From the NCBI GenBank assembly GCA_964523395.1, contig CAZFXS010000001.1, positions 62,001 through 126,000 of the forward strand: 64,000 nucleotides of DNA, read 5' to 3'. Source of the stretch: JANYJZ01 sp964523395. Lineage in GTDB: Bacteria > Bacteroidota > Ignavibacteria > UBA10030 > SZUA-254. Positions 33,485-42,735 of this stretch are shown here, piece after piece. The notes beneath the pieces are model-generated. The model was not told the DNA's origin. It saw nothing but the letters and a program-made list of their open reading frames with translations, and did not search any database. A program made the position numbers and the translations under genes. How positions within the stretch are numbered: position 1 is the first letter of the stretch; each line of letters starts with the position of its first letter.

Positions 33485-36400
33485 TTACTTCAGTAATGTG
33501 ACTTTTCTGGAATCGGTGAATTGTCCTGCGGTCATGCGTATAAAATACATTCCGGTCGGGACGTTCAAGCCCTGGTCATCCTGTCCGTTCCACTCCATCG
33601 AATACGAGCCTGCTGCCTTTTCGCCATTCAATAGAGTGGCGATCTTTCTTCCGAGAATATCGAAAACAGCGACTTCGACCTGCGAAGTCGCAGCGACATC
33701 CACCCTAAACCGTGTTGACGGGTTAAAGGGATTCGGATAGTTCTGCGAAAGTGCGAATTCTTTCGGTACAATTCCATCCGTAACGCGGATGATGATAGCA
33801 TTGACGCCGGCATCCGTGATAACTTTTGTTCCTATACCTGATATGGAGGTTGATTTGCCGCCCACGATTAATTCAAATCCTCCGGATTCGTCAGAATGCA
33901 TATTCCAGCTGACAGAAATCGGATATGAGGCAGATTGGATTCCGATTGGAAAGTCAGATTTTTGGTTCGCAGTCCGTGTGTAAGTTTCAACCATCCTTCC
34001 AGAGGCGCTGAAGCGCGCGTCAAATCCGCCCGCGGGAGGAGGTGGAGGGAGCTCAAAGTAACTGATATCCCGCGTTAGTGCTTTCTCATCGCCGAAATAA
34101 AGTGTTTGTGCTCTACCGTTTTTGTCCCGGATAGTTATCGTATTCAAACCATCAAGACCTAACTCGGAGACTGTCGGCGGGGCTTTTGGCAATGCCGCGG
34201 AGGCGTTTAATTGCAGTGTCCCCGCTCCATTGACTTTTACCCAATATCCCTGGCCGGGTGCTAAGCTGGTGGTAGCATTGTATCCACCGGCATATCCGTA
34301 ATATGGCGATACGATAGCAGTTCCTCCCCCGGGAACGATTGATGCTGTGGGAACGAAACCGGAAACCGAGCCGACCATATTCCATTTATCCTGGACATTG
34401 ACAATAACACTTGGATTGAATGTTCCTGCAACACCGCCTGCCTGCTGGTTGCCGTTGAATTTCATCCAATACCCGGGACCATTGCTGAGTGTTGTCTGCG
34501 ATGTATAACCCGTTGTATACGCAAACGCAGCGGAAGTAGCCTGCGGGAATAAATGCGTCTTCGCATAATTAAGGTCATTGGGAATATTTGCTACGGAGAC
34601 CATATTCCATCCGTCATTTACAAGTGCCCCAACAGCCGGATACATCTTGATGCACCAGTCATTTCTTGGTTTTGTTTCGTACGGATAGGTTTGGCGGTTG
34701 ATATAGAGCCACCCGGGGTTCGGTCCTGAAGTAGCGTTCGAATCCGCCTGCATGCCGACGAGCGCCGCGGAATCAAGCCCGTGCGTCCCAACCTTATTGT
34801 ACTGAAACTCTACTGTTCCATCGCAGCGGTTTAAGATTACCCTGAACGTCGTTTCATCGGGCGTTGATCCGTCTTGGTCAAACGCGCCGGCGGAGTCCCA
34901 CTCGACAATAAACTGGCAAGGATTACCATTATCTCCATAGAGAATGCGTCCAAACATTCCGGTAGAATCTTCAACAATGTGATCGGCCCAGAAAGGAGCC
35001 AAGATCATCGGTGACATATTATTTGCTCCTGCTGTGTCAAACCTTCCATGATGCTGATCGTACGGGAAATCCCAGAATGTATTGGCAAAGCCGTTGGAGT
35101 TTACATCATTAGTATCTGTTGCCGATTTAGTTAATGCGATTGCGCCGTTTACACCCACCCACGCATAGCGGAATGTATCCCCAAATACCACGAAGTTTGA
35201 ACCCATATCGAATGGCCCAGCGGTTCCATCATCTGTTGGTGCGGTGCCGGACCCGGGATACGCCGGCACAAAGAACGCCGAGTTTGGTATTTGCGTACCT
35301 GTCAAGCGAATATCCTGTTTTACACATGCGATGGAGGTGTCCACAGAATACCATTCGTTCCCTAATGAAAGAACGCGGTATTCTCTCGCCGCTGTTGAGT
35401 CACCCAGATTAGCCGAATCAATGGCAACCAATTTATAAGAAACGGTGCTCCCGGCGGGTTGGCCGGGGATTGTTCCTTCCCATGTTGTTCCACCCAGATA
35501 TTGCAGATCAATAGGCAGTTGTTCTGTCCCGTTGACGGAGTAGGATATATAAGCGGTCTTTACTCCTGCTGAATCTGGGTTGTCAAGATTGCAATCTTCA
35601 ATCTCAACATTGAATGTCCTTGGTGATGTGTCAAAAGTTGAATTCAGTTCATCGATACTCAGAAATAAGGGAGGTACATTGGATGTCACAGTCATTGTAT
35701 ACCAAATGGAGAGATGATAACCGCCCCTGGCAACCCAACCTTTACAGGAATAACCCGGTTGGAAGTCGACAACATGCTCATAAAATTTCCAGTTTTGTGA
35801 GAGGATTGGGTCGGTGACGACATAACCTTGCCAAGCAGTGTACGCACCTGCAGCTCCTGTGCAGGGGTCGCCATGAAATCCATTAATTCTGAAGTTGATA
35901 AAAATTTTATCACCGGCGCTCACGGTTGGTACTCCTAAACCGCCGAGATCGACGGTATTAACCTCGTTTCCATGTGTCAGAACAGGAAATCCGCCAAATC
36001 CCCAGATTTCGGTTCCGGTCGGTGGGAATGAATTCGGTCCGTCAACGACTGTTGATAACCATGGTCCCGATGCTTCTTCCGGAAAAGCTGCCACTCCGTT
36101 ATCCAAATCATTGGTATTTTCGTAGTATCCCCAGCAGGTACTCGTACTTGGAAGAGGATAGCCGTTATAACCGGGACCGTTTCCCGGATAGACGTTGGAG
36201 TTATGGATACGAAGGAAAAGAAGCGAATCCTGGGCGCAGACATCGGCTACTGTCCAAAATACGGAATCTATGGTTCCGCTTGCGGGAACGATAAACCAGG
36301 ACCCGATGACATCATTGTGCAATCCGAAATGTCCTCCATTGGGTGGAAACTTATCGGGACTGAACCCGAATGTTGCTTTGTCTGTGCATGTCATCACCGC

Positions 36401-36553
36401 GTTTGAGGCGACAATACCATGGTCACGCGCGACCTGGAAGGCGCTCTGTCCTTTGTAGATCGGGAATGCATCGCCGTTTTGTGAGACTATAAATCGCTGT
36501 TGCGCGAGGAGAAATTGTGCGGAAAGCAGGAAAAGCGCTACCAAAGTTTTCAT
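33485..36553 (-). CDS. T9SS cargo paralog 4
   Basis: A 1,022-residue paralog with a signal peptide (about 1-18), a QNGDAFPIYKGQ propeptide-like segment and the shared N-terminal module (TIDSVFWTV, PPTGTEIWGFGGFPV). It lacks the GPGARPG motif, reading GPGYNGYPLP instead. Then come the Ig-like domain, NIDO-like region (FRYAWVGVNGAIALTKS, ILAPFWADH, FRVILNRCDGTVEFQYN), two GWN repeats (DGWNMVSVA and DKWNMVGSV), an ELPPPPPAGGFDARF module and a sorting domain ending VTLLK. It is first in the array and has a good promoter 60 bp upstream. Function unknown. Confidence 0.85.
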   Translation of the reverse strand: MKTLVALFLLSAQFLLAQQRFIVSQNGDAFPIYKGQSAFQVARDHGIVASNAVMTCTDKATFGFSPDKFPPNGGHFGLHNDVIGSWFIVPASGTIDSVFWTVADVCAQDSLLFLRIHNSNVYPGNGPGYNGYPLPSTSTCWGYYENTNDLDNGVAAFPEEASGPWLSTVVDGPNSFPPTGTEIWGFGGFPVLTHGNEVNTVDLGGLGVPTVSAGDKIFINFRINGFHGDPCTGAAGAYTAWQGYVVTDPILSQNWKFYEHVVDFQPGYSCKGWVARGGYHLSIWYTMTVTSNVPPLFLSIDELNSTFDTSPRTFNVEIEDCNLDNPDSAGVKTAYISYSVNGTEQLPIDLQYLGGTTWEGTIPGQPAGSTVSYKLVAIDSANLGDSTAAREYRVLSLGNEWYSVDTSIACVKQDIRLTGTQIPNSAFFVPAYPGSGTAPTDDGTAGPFDMGSNFVVFGDTFRYAWVGVNGAIALTKSATDTNDVNSNGFANTFWDFPYDQHHGRFDTAGANNMSPMILAPFWADHIVEDSTGMFGRILYGDNGNPCQFIVEWDSAGAFDQDGSTPDETTFRVILNRCDGTVEFQYNKVGTHGLDSAALVGMQADSNATSGPNPGWLYINRQTYPYETKPRNDWCIKMYPAVGALVNDGWNMVSVANIPNDLNYAKTHLFPQATSAAFAYTTGYTSQTTLSNGPGYWMKFNGNQQAGGVAGTFNPSVIVNVQDKWNMVGSVSGFVPTASIVPGGGTAIVSPYYGYAGGYNATTSLAPGQGYWVKVNGAGTLQLNASAALPKAPPTVSELGLDGLNTITIRDKNGRAQTLYFGDEKALTRDISYFELPPPPPAGGFDARFSASGRMVETYTRTANQKSDFPIGIQSASYPISVSWNMHSDESGGFELIVGGKSTSISGIGTKVITDAGVNAIIIRVTDGIVPKEFALSQNYPNPFNPSTRFRVDVAATSQVEVAVFDILGRKIATLLNGEKAAGSYSMEWNGQDDQGLNVPTGMYFIRMTAGQFTDSRKVTLLK

Positions 36554-36615
36554 GGGATCCTTTCGTTAAGTAAAGGAATTGAAACCGCCTCCGCATGTTA
36601 ATTTATATTACTTAA

Positions 36616-36644
36616 AGTATCGTATTTTTTAGGGTTATTGTCAA
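36616..36644 (-). promoter_or_regulatory. Candidate promoter of T9SS paralog 4
   Basis: Minus-strand TTGACA (36644-36639) and GATACT (36621-36616) are 17 bp apart. The remaining spacer to the isocitrate dehydrogenase gene holds an 8-bp GAGAAATT/AATTTCTC hairpin at about 36654-36675 that may end that gene. Confidence 0.5.
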
Positions 36645-36713
36645 TAGGTGAAGAGAGAAATTAAGAAAAATTTCTCCCGAGAGAGCGGAGGAAAACATGG
36701 GATTTTTAAACGC

Positions 36714-37721
36714 CTATAAGGCTTTGATTACCGCATCACCCATTGCCATGGTTGAAACCGGAGATTGGGGGCTAAGATCCCTGGTAAGCGTCTTTCCTTC
36801 CTTAATAACCTTTGCAACGGCATTCTCAATCCTTGTCGCGGCCTGCGATTCACCGATATGATGCAGCATCATGGCAGATGCGAGAATAAGCGCGCAGGGG
36901 TTTGCTATATTCTTTCCGGCGATATCAGGCGCGCTGCCGTGAACGGCCTCAAAAAGTGCCACCTTATAGCCGATGTTGGCGCCCGGTGCCATACCCAATC
37001 CGCCGACAAGACCGGAACATAAATCAGACAAAATGTCCCCGAAAAGGTTTGTCGTTACGATAAGGTCAAATTGCTGCGGGTTCATGACCAGTTGCATGCA
37101 CATGTTATCGATGATTTTATCGTTGACCTGAATATCGGAGTATTCCTCGGCAACCTTTTTTCCGGTTTCAAGAAATAATCCGCCGGTAAATTTGAGGATA
37201 TTTGCCTTGTGTACGATGGTCACTTTTTTCCTGCGGTGTTTCCGCGCGTACTCAAACGCATACCGTATGATACGTTCTGAGCCGGAGCGCGTGACTACAC
37301 CGATGGTCTCGGCTGCGCTCTTTGCCGGATCGATGTAATGCTCGATTCCGGCGTAGAATTCTTCGGTGTTTTCCCGGAAGACAAATAAATCAATGTCATT
37401 CCAGTGTGATTTAATTCCCTCAAGAGACTTTGCAGGGCGGAGGTTTACATAAAGGTCAAATTCTTTTCTGAGAGCGACGTTAACACTGCGGAAACCTGTT
37501 CCGATGGGTGTCGTCAGCGGTCCTTTCAGCGCTATGCAATTTCTTTGGATGGATTCGATAACATGCGCCGGGAGCGGATCTTTGTATTTCTCCATTGCCT
37601 GGAGGCCGGCTTCGTGACGCTCCCATTCAATCTTGACACCGGTAGCTTCAATAACACGGAGTGTTGCTGCTGTAATTTCCGGACCGATCCCGTCACCCGG
37701 AATGAGCGTTACATTGTACAT
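36714..37721 (-). CDS. NAD-dependent isocitrate/isopropylmalate dehydrogenase family, probably isocitrate dehydrogenase
   Basis: A 335-residue beta-decarboxylating dehydrogenase. It opens IPGDGIGPEI and has the substrate loop RSVNVALRKEFDLYVNLRP, with Ser79, Asn81, Arg85 and Arg95. The S-x-N-x-x-L-R form is that of isocitrate rather than isopropylmalate enzymes. The metal site is TNLFGDILSDL, and the cofactor loop HGSAPDIAGKNIANP is of the NAD type. It is short, like NAD-IDH subunits of thermophiles and mitochondria. It would feed 2-oxoglutarate formation in the TCA cycle. Homoisocitrate dehydrogenase is an alternative. It is monocistronic with its own candidate promoter. Confidence 0.85.
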   Translation of the reverse strand: MYNVTLIPGDGIGPEITAATLRVIEATGVKIEWERHEAGLQAMEKYKDPLPAHVIESIQRNCIALKGPLTTPIGTGFRSVNVALRKEFDLYVNLRPAKSLEGIKSHWNDIDLFVFRENTEEFYAGIEHYIDPAKSAAETIGVVTRSGSERIIRYAFEYARKHRRKKVTIVHKANILKFTGGLFLETGKKVAEEYSDIQVNDKIIDNMCMQLVMNPQQFDLIVTTNLFGDILSDLCSGLVGGLGMAPGANIGYKVALFEAVHGSAPDIAGKNIANPCALILASAMMLHHIGESQAATRIENAVAKVIKEGKTLTRDLSPQSPVSTMAMGDAVIKAL

Positions 37722-37751
37722 GATGTTCCTTTTTTGGAAAATTTATTGGCT

Positions 37752-37780
37752 AATGTACGGAAAATTTCTGAATTGAACAA
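37752..37780 (-). promoter_or_regulatory. Candidate promoter of the isocitrate dehydrogenase gene
   Basis: Minus-strand TTGTTC (37780-37775) and TACATT (37757-37752) have a 17-bp spacer, about 30 bp before the ATG. The mobile element B1 starts 15 bp upstream of the -35 box. Confidence 0.4.
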
Positions 37781-37795
37781 TCTTTAGCAGACAAC

Positions 37796-37934
37796 GGTGC
37801 TGGCTCAGTTTAAAGAAAAGAACAACGCAGAATCGCAGAGTACGCAAAGAAACGCAGAGCATGAATCCCTTTGCGGTTCTCGGCGACCTCTGCGTCTCTG
37901 CGGTGAAAATTATTATTCAAACTGAGCTAGTACC
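37796..37934. repeat. MITE-like element B1
   Basis: The termini GGTGCTGGCTCAGTTT and AAACTGAGCTAGTACC are inverted repeats with two differences. The interior is a long imperfect hairpin of CGCAGAG/CTCTGCG units. CAGACAA occurs at both flanks (37788 and 37935), consistent with a target duplication. Confidence 0.75.
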
Positions 37935-37979
37935 CAGACAAGGGGGATAAAGATTGCTCTGAAAAACTTTTGAGGGATA

Positions 37980-38702
37980 TCAAAGCATTCGTGCGGTACG
38001 ACGGAAATGTGAGGCAAGGAGGGCAGGTATTTTTTTTGCAAACCTGTTATAACGGTACATGTCGCGGAACAATTCATCCGAATCATTCCCTGTGGTCGCA
38101 ACAATTTCACGGAGGAGGATAAAATTTTTCGTAGTGAGGTTTGTTCTCCACGCGGTAAACGGTTTCAATGTTCTTCCGATATATTGTGTAAGAAAAAGTG
38201 TCGATGCCATTGTTTTATCATGAAGGGTCGGGGTAGTTCTCACCACCTTCAGGCCTAACGTTGTAAAGTATTTATTAATTTTTTTGAGTTTTTGAGAGGG
38301 AAGCCGTATCGGGCATACGACTATCACTTTATTTTTTAATGATACAGCCGCACTGTCAGGCCCGAAGAGCGGATGAAGGCCAAGAATATGAACCTGTTGA
38401 GGAAGCAGTTCTTTCATCCATTGAATCGGCTGTTCCTTGACTGAACAGACGTCGCAAACGAGTGTTCCCGGGCTGAGAAAGGGTGAGATTTTTTTTAATA
38501 TGACACGAAGCTTATTGATTGGGACGGCAAGTACAATCAATTTTTTTTGGGAAATATCATGGAGGGCCATACGGGAGTAACCTGTTCCGCGAAGTCCAAT
38601 TCGTCTGGTATCCATGACAGCGACTGAATGCGTTTTGGCAAGATGGCGGGCGGCAAAAGCCCCGAATCTGCCAACGCCAATAATTCCTACGGGTGTCTTC
38701 AT
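37980..38702 (-). CDS. tyrA: Prephenate dehydrogenase family protein
   Basis: A 240-residue NAD(P)-dependent TyrA-like enzyme that would convert prephenate to 4-hydroxyphenylpyruvate. The Rossmann motif GVGRFGAFAARHLA is at residues 9-22, and the substrate region has VCSVKEQP and LHPLFGPDS. It is shorter than most TyrA proteins (about 280-370), with a compact C-terminal dimerisation region and no ACT domain, so no tyrosine feedback domain is visible. Its start overlaps the end of the chorismate synthase-mutase gene by 4 bp, so prephenate is produced by the protein translated just before. It is the last gene of the aromatic supraoperon. Confidence 0.85.
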   Translation of the reverse strand: MKTPVGIIGVGRFGAFAARHLAKTHSVAVMDTRRIGLRGTGYSRMALHDISQKKLIVLAVPINKLRVILKKISPFLSPGTLVCDVCSVKEQPIQWMKELLPQQVHILGLHPLFGPDSAAVSLKNKVIVVCPIRLPSQKLKKINKYFTTLGLKVVRTTPTLHDKTMASTLFLTQYIGRTLKPFTAWRTNLTTKNFILLREIVATTGNDSDELFRDMYRYNRFAKKIPALLASHFRRTARML

Positions 38703-40036
38703 GCCTGTTTCTGTACGCGCCGGGAATGGAGAAAGACAGAATGATACACAGCCCTGATAAATTCAGGATCAAGCTGAATTTCACGCGCAAGGGAAAGCTG
38801 ACGGCTCAGTATGTTTTTTTCCCGTTGACGATCTGGGATAGAAATGTTGTTTTTGCGCTTCCATAATCCGACTTCACGGACCAGTTCCTGTCTCTGACTG
38901 AGCAGGATGATGAGCATTTCGTCTATAAAATCGATTTGCTTTCGCAAACCGGAAACACCGCCTTTTTTTTGCGTCATCGCCTGACGAAGCAGGTGATCGG
39001 CAATCACCATCGCAACCATTGACTCCACGACAGGAACAACGCGGGGACACAGGCAGGGATCGTGACGTCCTTCAACTTTAATGGTTCTTTTTCTCCCGTG
39101 CGTATCGACTGTTTGTTGTGCTTTCGGTATAGAGGAAGGAGGCTTTACCGCGACGCGGACCACAATATCTTCACCATTAGAGATGCCGCCAAGAATTCCG
39201 CCTGAAAAGTTTGTCTTGGTTCTTACTTTGCCCGATGTTCGTTCTTTGTAAAACTCATCATTATGTTCGCTTCCTTTCATTTTCGCCGCGGCAAAACCGG
39301 ATCCTATTTCAAATCCTTTGATGGCAGGGATTGAAAGTAACGCCTTTGCGAGATCAGCTTCCAATTTGTCAAACACGGGATCGCCGAGTCCTGCAGGACA
39401 ATGTTGCACCACAGCTTCAACAATTCCACCAAGTGAATCGCCTTCCTTTTTTACTTTCAGTATTTTCCGGATCATCTTATTCGCTGCAACGGGATCGGGA
39501 CAGCGAACAGAATTCTTTTCAATTTGATTGAAATCGATTTTCTTCGCAATAATTCCTCCGACTTCCTTTGTATAGGCTGTAATGGTAATTCCGCGTTTGG
39601 CGAGGAGTTGCTTGGCGATCGCGCCCGCGGCAACTCTGCCTATTGTTTCTCTGCCGGAAGAACGTCCGCCACCCCGGTAATCCTGAATTCCGAATTTTGA
39701 CAAATACGTAAACGCTGCGTGACCGGGACGGAATAAATCCTTAATAGCATCGTAGGCTTTTGAATTCTGGTCGGTGTTCCATACCAGCAAACAAATCGGC
39801 GTTCCTAGTGTTTTGCCATTAAATACGCCGCTGAGAATATGAACTTTATCTGCCTCGTTGCGGGGTGTCGTGACAGCACTTTGCCCGGGACGCCGCCTAT
39901 TAAGTTCTTTCTGAATGTCTTCTTCGGAAATCCGCATGTTGGGACGTACGCCGTCCATCAGAACGCCGACGGCTTTACCATGACTTTCCCCGAATGTTGT
40001 AATCCTAAAAACAGTTCCCAATGAATTTCCGGCCAT
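38699..40036 (-). CDS. aroC: Bifunctional chorismate synthase - chorismate mutase (AroC-AroQ fusion)
   Basis: A 445-residue fusion. Residues 1-355 are a complete FMN-dependent chorismate synthase, with TTFGESHGKAVGV, NRRRPGQS, YRGGGRSSGRET (residues 120-131) and RHDPCLCPRVVPV (324-336). Residues 362-445 are an all-helical AroQ-class chorismate mutase. All E. coli AroQ active-site positions fall at matching spacing: Arg365 (R11), Arg382 (R28), Lys393 (K39), Asp402 (D48), Arg405 (R51), Glu406 (E52) and Gln442 (Q88). The protein should therefore convert EPSP to chorismate and then to prephenate. There is no frameshift or stop between the parts. It lies 3 bp after aroA and overlaps tyrA. Confidence 0.95.
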   Translation of the reverse strand: MAGNSLGTVFRITTFGESHGKAVGVLMDGVRPNMRISEEDIQKELNRRRPGQSAVTTPRNEADKVHILSGVFNGKTLGTPICLLVWNTDQNSKAYDAIKDLFRPGHAAFTYLSKFGIQDYRGGGRSSGRETIGRVAAGAIAKQLLAKRGITITAYTKEVGGIIAKKIDFNQIEKNSVRCPDPVAANKMIRKILKVKKEGDSLGGIVEAVVQHCPAGLGDPVFDKLEADLAKALLSIPAIKGFEIGSGFAAAKMKGSEHNDEFYKERTSGKVRTKTNFSGGILGGISNGEDIVVRVAVKPPSSIPKAQQTVDTHGRKRTIKVEGRHDPCLCPRVVPVVESMVAMVIADHLLRQAMTQKKGGVSGLRKQIDFIDEMLIILLSQRQELVREVGLWKRKNNISIPDRQREKNILSRQLSLAREIQLDPEFIRAVYHSVFLHSRRVQKQA

Positions 40037-40039
40037 AAG

Positions 40040-41311
40040 TTATTTCCCCGATTCTAACTTCTTAAACTCATCCCAGAATGTCGGAAATGATTTTGCAACA
40101 CATTCCGGATGTGAAATTGTCATTCCCTCCACACAGAGCCCGGCTACTGCAAAGCTCATTGCGATTCTGTGATCATTATACGTCTCGATAGTCGTGCCGT
40201 GTAGTTTGCCGGGATGAATTATTAGCCCGTCTTCCGTCACTTCGATTTTTACACCCATTTTAGAAAGTTCTTTTGCAAGTGCAGCAATTCTATCAGTTTC
40301 TTTATACCGCAACTGTGGAATATTCGTTATTGTCGTGGATCCTTCGGCAAATGCGGCGACAACTGCGAGTGCAGGTACGCAGTCGGGAAGATTGTTCATG
40401 TCAATCTCTATGCCGCGTAATTTCTTCCCTGTTACTTCTAAGGAATGTTCATGTTTGGTGACGGAACAACCCATTTCACTGAGGACGTCTATGAATTTCA
40501 CATCTCCCTGCAACGAGTCGGGAGAAATATCAGGGATTGTAATAGTACCGCCGGTGATGGCCGCTGCGGCAAGAAAGTATGTGGCCGAAGAGGCATCCGA
40601 TTCGACATGAAATTCATGGCCGATGTATTTGCTCTTGTTGCTGACACGATAAATTGACGGATCCGCGATGTCTATTTCCGCTCCGAATGAACGCATCACA
40701 TGAAGTGTCATGTCAACGTAGGGAAGCGAATTGATTTTTCCCTTGATAAACAAATCGACGGGACGTTTGGCGTACGGTGATGTGAGCAGAAGGGAAGAAA
40801 TAAATTGACTGCTCTTTTCAGCGCGGATGTCAATTCTGCCGCCGGAAAAATTTCCGCCGTGAATTGTTACCGGCGGGCATCCGTTCGTGCTGGACGACTT
40901 TATCCCGGAATGTTTGAGCGCGTCAAGCAAATCCTGGATAGGCCGCTGCTGCATCTGTTCGTCTCCGGTCAGCACAGTTTCGCCCTGTGCCAATGATGCC
41001 AGCGTCGTCAGAAACCGCATGGCGGTTCCCGCATTTCCGATAAATACTTCTTTTTTCGGGGCGGTTAGCGTTCCGTTAGACCCCTGGACCTCGAACGACC
41101 CTTTTTTCTTTTTAATGGTTATGCCGAAATCCTTGAGTGCGTTCAGGAGATGAAGCGAATCATCGCTGAGAGAAGGATTGACAATTGTGGTGTCGCCCTC
41201 TCCCAGCGCCGCAGCAATAAGCGCCCTGTTGGTGTAGCTTTTTGAGGGAGGGACCTGTATTTCGGTACGCAGGTTTTTACTTGCCGGTTGAATCGGACGT
41301 ACGCCGGACAT
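40040..41311 (-). CDS. aroA: 3-phosphoshikimate 1-carboxyvinyltransferase (EPSP synthase)
   Basis: A 423-residue enzyme joining shikimate-3-phosphate and PEP to EPSP. Visible motifs are PPSKSYTNRALIAAA near the N-terminus, GNAGTAMRFL (PEP site), SSQFISSLLL, the DASSATYFLAAAAI segment, NLPDCVPALAV and LRYKETDRIAAL, and the C-terminal TYNDHRIAMSFA. It is complete and typical. The ATG at 41311 leaves 2 bp after aroDE; a GTG five codons upstream would overlap that gene. It belongs to the aromatic supraoperon. Confidence 0.96.
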   Translation of the reverse strand: MSGVRPIQPASKNLRTEIQVPPSKSYTNRALIAAALGEGDTTIVNPSLSDDSLHLLNALKDFGITIKKKKGSFEVQGSNGTLTAPKKEVFIGNAGTAMRFLTTLASLAQGETVLTGDEQMQQRPIQDLLDALKHSGIKSSSTNGCPPVTIHGGNFSGGRIDIRAEKSSQFISSLLLTSPYAKRPVDLFIKGKINSLPYVDMTLHVMRSFGAEIDIADPSIYRVSNKSKYIGHEFHVESDASSATYFLAAAAITGGTITIPDISPDSLQGDVKFIDVLSEMGCSVTKHEHSLEVTGKKLRGIEIDMNNLPDCVPALAVVAAFAEGSTTITNIPQLRYKETDRIAALAKELSKMGVKIEVTEDGLIIHPGKLHGTTIETYNDHRIAMSFAVAGLCVEGMTISHPECVAKSFPTFWDEFKKLESGK

Positions 41312-41313
41312 GG

Positions 41314-42735
41314 TTACCCTGTCCACTTCATGAAATAGTTCGACTGAAGCTGGGCCTGATGATTGAAAAATTCAAGCCCGGAAATAATCTTGCACCCCGC
41401 CGCTTCCGCATCAAGCAGCAGAGGAGTCATCGGCGGGTTATAGACTGCGTCAAACACAATCATATCTTTTCTGAATAACGATTTCGGAACAAGGCTGGAT
41501 TTATTATTCGGGGACATTCCCACCGGAGTGCCATTCATGAGGATATCGGGATGTAACGTCGGAAGCAGTGAAAGAGGCGCCCATTCGCATCCTAACTGTT
41601 GTGCCAGTGCTTTTGCCTTTTCGGCCGATCGTCCCATGATCGTTGTTCGCGCGCCATTCAGCAAGACCGCATGCGCCATCGTCTTGGCGGTGGCTCCGGT
41701 TCCTAAAATCAGAACATCTTTATGACGTACGACTGTCCGTTTTTGCAGAAGGTCCGCAATTGCGGGAAGGTCGGTATTATATCCGACGAGTTTCCCTTTA
41801 CGGATAATGACCGTATTCACTGCGTCAAGGGTTTTCACCTCAGGTTCGATTTCATCAAGCATCGGTATAATTGCCTGTTTAAACGGCATTGTTATACTCA
41901 TTCCCGAAATGAGGTCGCGGTATGTTGTAATAAAATTTTGAAGATTGTTTACGAGAAAGTTGACATACACGGCGTTGACGGATGAGCGCTGAAATATCGC
42001 GTTGTGAACGTACACCCCGCGGCTTTGTGATACAGGGTTGCCGACAAGGCCGAAAATTTTTGTCCGGCGGTTATAGTTGACGATGGGATAAGTTTTGACA
42101 AGGTCGTCGATAATCAACTGGCCGGGCGCGGTGCGTTCTTCCTCGTCTTCTGCGGCGTACGTTAAGAATCCGCCAAAGATTCCCTGCAGAATTCTGCTCA
42201 TCTGTCCATACTCACCCATGCACAACCCGATGATTTTTTTATCGGATTTGCTTACAGTCCTGACCAGTTCCAGCATTCTTCTGTTATCGGAAATATCATT
42301 TGCCATCGTTGCGATTTTAATAATATGCGCGCCCGAGGCGATGACTTTTTTGCATATCTGTTCGAGCGACTCGGGGGTTTCCTTATAATTATGGTAGGAA
42401 ACGATAATGTTAGTGTTTGACTTCATTGAAAGGAGCGGGCGGAGAATCTCCGGCCCATAACTTAACTCAACATCGATATATTCCGCGCCCAGTGAGATTG
42501 CTTTGGTAAGGATATTCAGCTGTTCTTTCACGGAGCCGTTGAATTTTCCTCCTTCTTCTTTCCGTCTGTTAGTAATAATAACCTTCGGGCGGGGACGCTG
42601 AAGAAGTTTTTCCAGGTTCAGGTCTTTAATCCCGTCGATGCGGATTTCAATCAGATCAGCCTGATGTATGCCTTGCTTGAGTTTTGCGCGCGCCTCCTGG
42701 AGAGTTGTGGGACCAATTGATAAGCAAAGCTTCAT
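41314..42735 (-). CDS. aroDE: Bifunctional 3-dehydroquinate dehydratase (type I) / shikimate dehydrogenase
   Basis: A 473-residue fusion. Residues 1-215 form a type I dehydroquinase barrel, with His115 in SYHNYKETP and the Schiff-base Lys140 in IIKIATMAND. Residues 225-473 form a shikimate dehydrogenase, with GNPVSQSRGVYVHN, catalytic Lys286 (SITMPFK), Asp322 (YNTD) and the NADP loop GTGATA (345-350). It converts 3-dehydroquinate to shikimate through dehydroshikimate. Similar AroD-AroE fusions are known in plants and chlamydiae. It overlaps aroB by 4 bp and precedes aroA by 2 bp. Confidence 0.95.
   Translation of the reverse strand: MKLCLSIGPTTLQEARAKLKQGIHQADLIEIRIDGIKDLNLEKLLQRPRPKVIITNRRKEEGGKFNGSVKEQLNILTKAISLGAEYIDVELSYGPEILRPLLSMKSNTNIIVSYHNYKETPESLEQICKKVIASGAHIIKIATMANDISDNRRMLELVRTVSKSDKKIIGLCMGEYGQMSRILQGIFGGFLTYAAEDEEERTAPGQLIIDDLVKTYPIVNYNRRTKIFGLVGNPVSQSRGVYVHNAIFQRSSVNAVYVNFLVNNLQNFITTYRDLISGMSITMPFKQAIIPMLDEIEPEVKTLDAVNTVIIRKGKLVGYNTDLPAIADLLQKRTVVRHKDVLILGTGATAKTMAHAVLLNGARTTIMGRSAEKAKALAQQLGCEWAPLSLLPTLHPDILMNGTPVGMSPNNKSSLVPKSLFRKDMIVFDAVYNPPMTPLLLDAEAAGCKIISGLEFFNHQAQLQSNYFMKWTG

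Noticed and set aside
38699..40036. Chorismate synthase and mutase as two separate overlapping genes
   Set aside because: The frame is unbroken between the domains and no start codon with a ribosome site is seen at the domain border.
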